A stretch of 64,000 bases of DNA, from assembly GCA_001443495.1 (NCBI GenBank), contig LDXR01000017.1, positions 1 through 64,000 on the forward strand, read 5' to 3'. Each line of letters begins with the position of its first letter. Within the stretch, counting starts at the first letter, position 1. The DNA comes from a candidate division NC10 bacterium CSP1-5. GTDB lineage: Bacteria; Methylomirabilota; Methylomirabilia; Methylomirabilales; CSP1-5. Shown one piece after another: positions 63,627-64,000 of the stretch. Made by a program: the position numbers and the translations under genes. The notes under the pieces were generated by a model. That model ran no database searches. It was not told the DNA's origin and was given only the letters and a program-made list of their open reading frames with translations.

Positions 63627-64000
63627 ATGAAAGCGAAGGTCCTGCAATCCCGTGAGGGGCAATACATCAATGTCATCGGCGACAACCAGTACATCAAGCT
63701 AACAGGCGAGGAGACCGGGGGCGCCTATACGCTCATCGAGGAGATCAACCCTCCGGGTGTCGGCATCCCTCTGCATGTTCACGAGAACGAGGATGAGACA
63801 TTCCACGTCGTGGAAGGGCAGGTGGAATTCACGCTGGACGGAAAGCCCATGAAGGCCGGCGCCGGTACGACCGTCTATCTGCCGCGCCGCGTGCCGCACG
63901 CCTTCAAAGTAGTGGGGCAGACGCCGGCGAGGGTGCTCGTGTTGCTGTCCCCCTCCGGGTTGGAAAGGATGTTCCGAGAGCTGGCGCAGCTACCGCCGGG
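63627..64000 (+). CDS. cupin domain protein, cut by the window end
   Basis: At least 124 residues, open at the window edge. Starts MKAKVLQSREGQYINVIG with a CCCGGAGGG ribosome site. Cupin motif 1 is visible as PLHVHENEDETFHVVEG (metal-ligand His, His, Glu) and motif 2 as LPRRVPHAFKVVG. Single-domain cupins of this type include dioxygenases and sugar-binding proteins; the function cannot be assigned. Confidence 0.85.
   Translation, partial: MKAKVLQSREGQYINVIGDNQYIKLTGEETGGAYTLIEEINPPGVGIPLHVHENEDETFHVVEGQVEFTLDGKPMKAGAGTTVYLPRRVPHAFKVVGQTPARVLVLLSPSGLERMFRELAQLPP

Overview
The window reads as chromosome of a GC-rich, diderm (Gram-negative-type) bacterium. The evidence is a long lipopolysaccharide and outer-membrane block (lnt, lolC/E, lolD, bamA, skp, fabZ, lpxA, lpxI, lpxB, waaA, lpxK, waaF, gmhB) together with a proton-pumping pyrophosphatase and ClpC. 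The gene order (rplM-rpsI-argC-argJ-rpsB-tsf-pyrH-frr-cdsA-lnt-prfB-lysS-lol-clpC-bamA-lpx) recalls Methylomirabilota (NC10), Rokubacteria-like or former Deltaproteobacteria genomes. That placement is inference from memory of gene order, not from a search.

Layout. 1-2.0 kb: gene-poor start, then a PAS-GAF-GAF sensor on the minus strand. 2.2-11.1 kb: argS, an AlaC-type aminotransferase, purF, a small conserved protein, hppA, fumC and a small membrane protein. 11.1-11.6 kb: a gap with no recognisable gene. 11.6-17.5 kb: ilvE (minus), a divergent response regulator, valS, and coaX with a 3' frameshift. 17.5-21.2 kb: an accessory island with two unknown genes, a REP-associated transposase between near-perfect inverted repeats, an ADP-ribosylglycohydrolase whose 3' end lies in an attC-like fold, and a small exported protein. 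21.2-34.7 kb: ribosomal proteins, arginine biosynthesis, translation factors, CDP-DAG synthase, apolipoprotein N-acyltransferase, release factor 2 with its programmed frameshift, LysRS and the Lol exporter. 34.8-49.5 kb: clpC, then the outer-membrane and lipid A/Kdo/heptose block. 49.6-64 kb: miscellaneous genes, namely Memo-like, DedA, a basic small protein, nitroreductase-like, patatin, low-molecular-weight phosphatase, a membrane HEAGH protein, an exported beta-propeller, PAP-phosphatase-like, TerC, a metal ABC permease and binding protein, an exported formamidase-family protein, a gamma-glutamyltransferase-like enzyme and a cupin cut by the window end.

The most distinctive signal is a family of intergenic elements built from 7-bp words repeated in exact 7-bp register, usually as two facing arms. 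They occur at argS/alaC, valS/coaX, argC/argJ, tsf/pyrH, lpxI/oxidoreductase, acyltransferase/waaA and gmhB/memo, with weaker traces elsewhere. The word differs between sites but is nearly uniform within a site. The arms run into coding sequence, supplying start codons (argJ, the lpx-cluster oxidoreductase) and C-terminal codons (EF-Ts, the acyltransferase). Other points: promoters whose spacing predicts leaderless mRNAs (purF, the REP transposase, the gamma-glutamyltransferase), a histidine-kinase-like segment without its histidine in the GAF sensor, and an SPY instead of SPF tripeptide in RF2.

No rRNA, tRNA, CRISPR array or phage gene was recognised. All functional calls come from reading motifs by eye; no database search was run.
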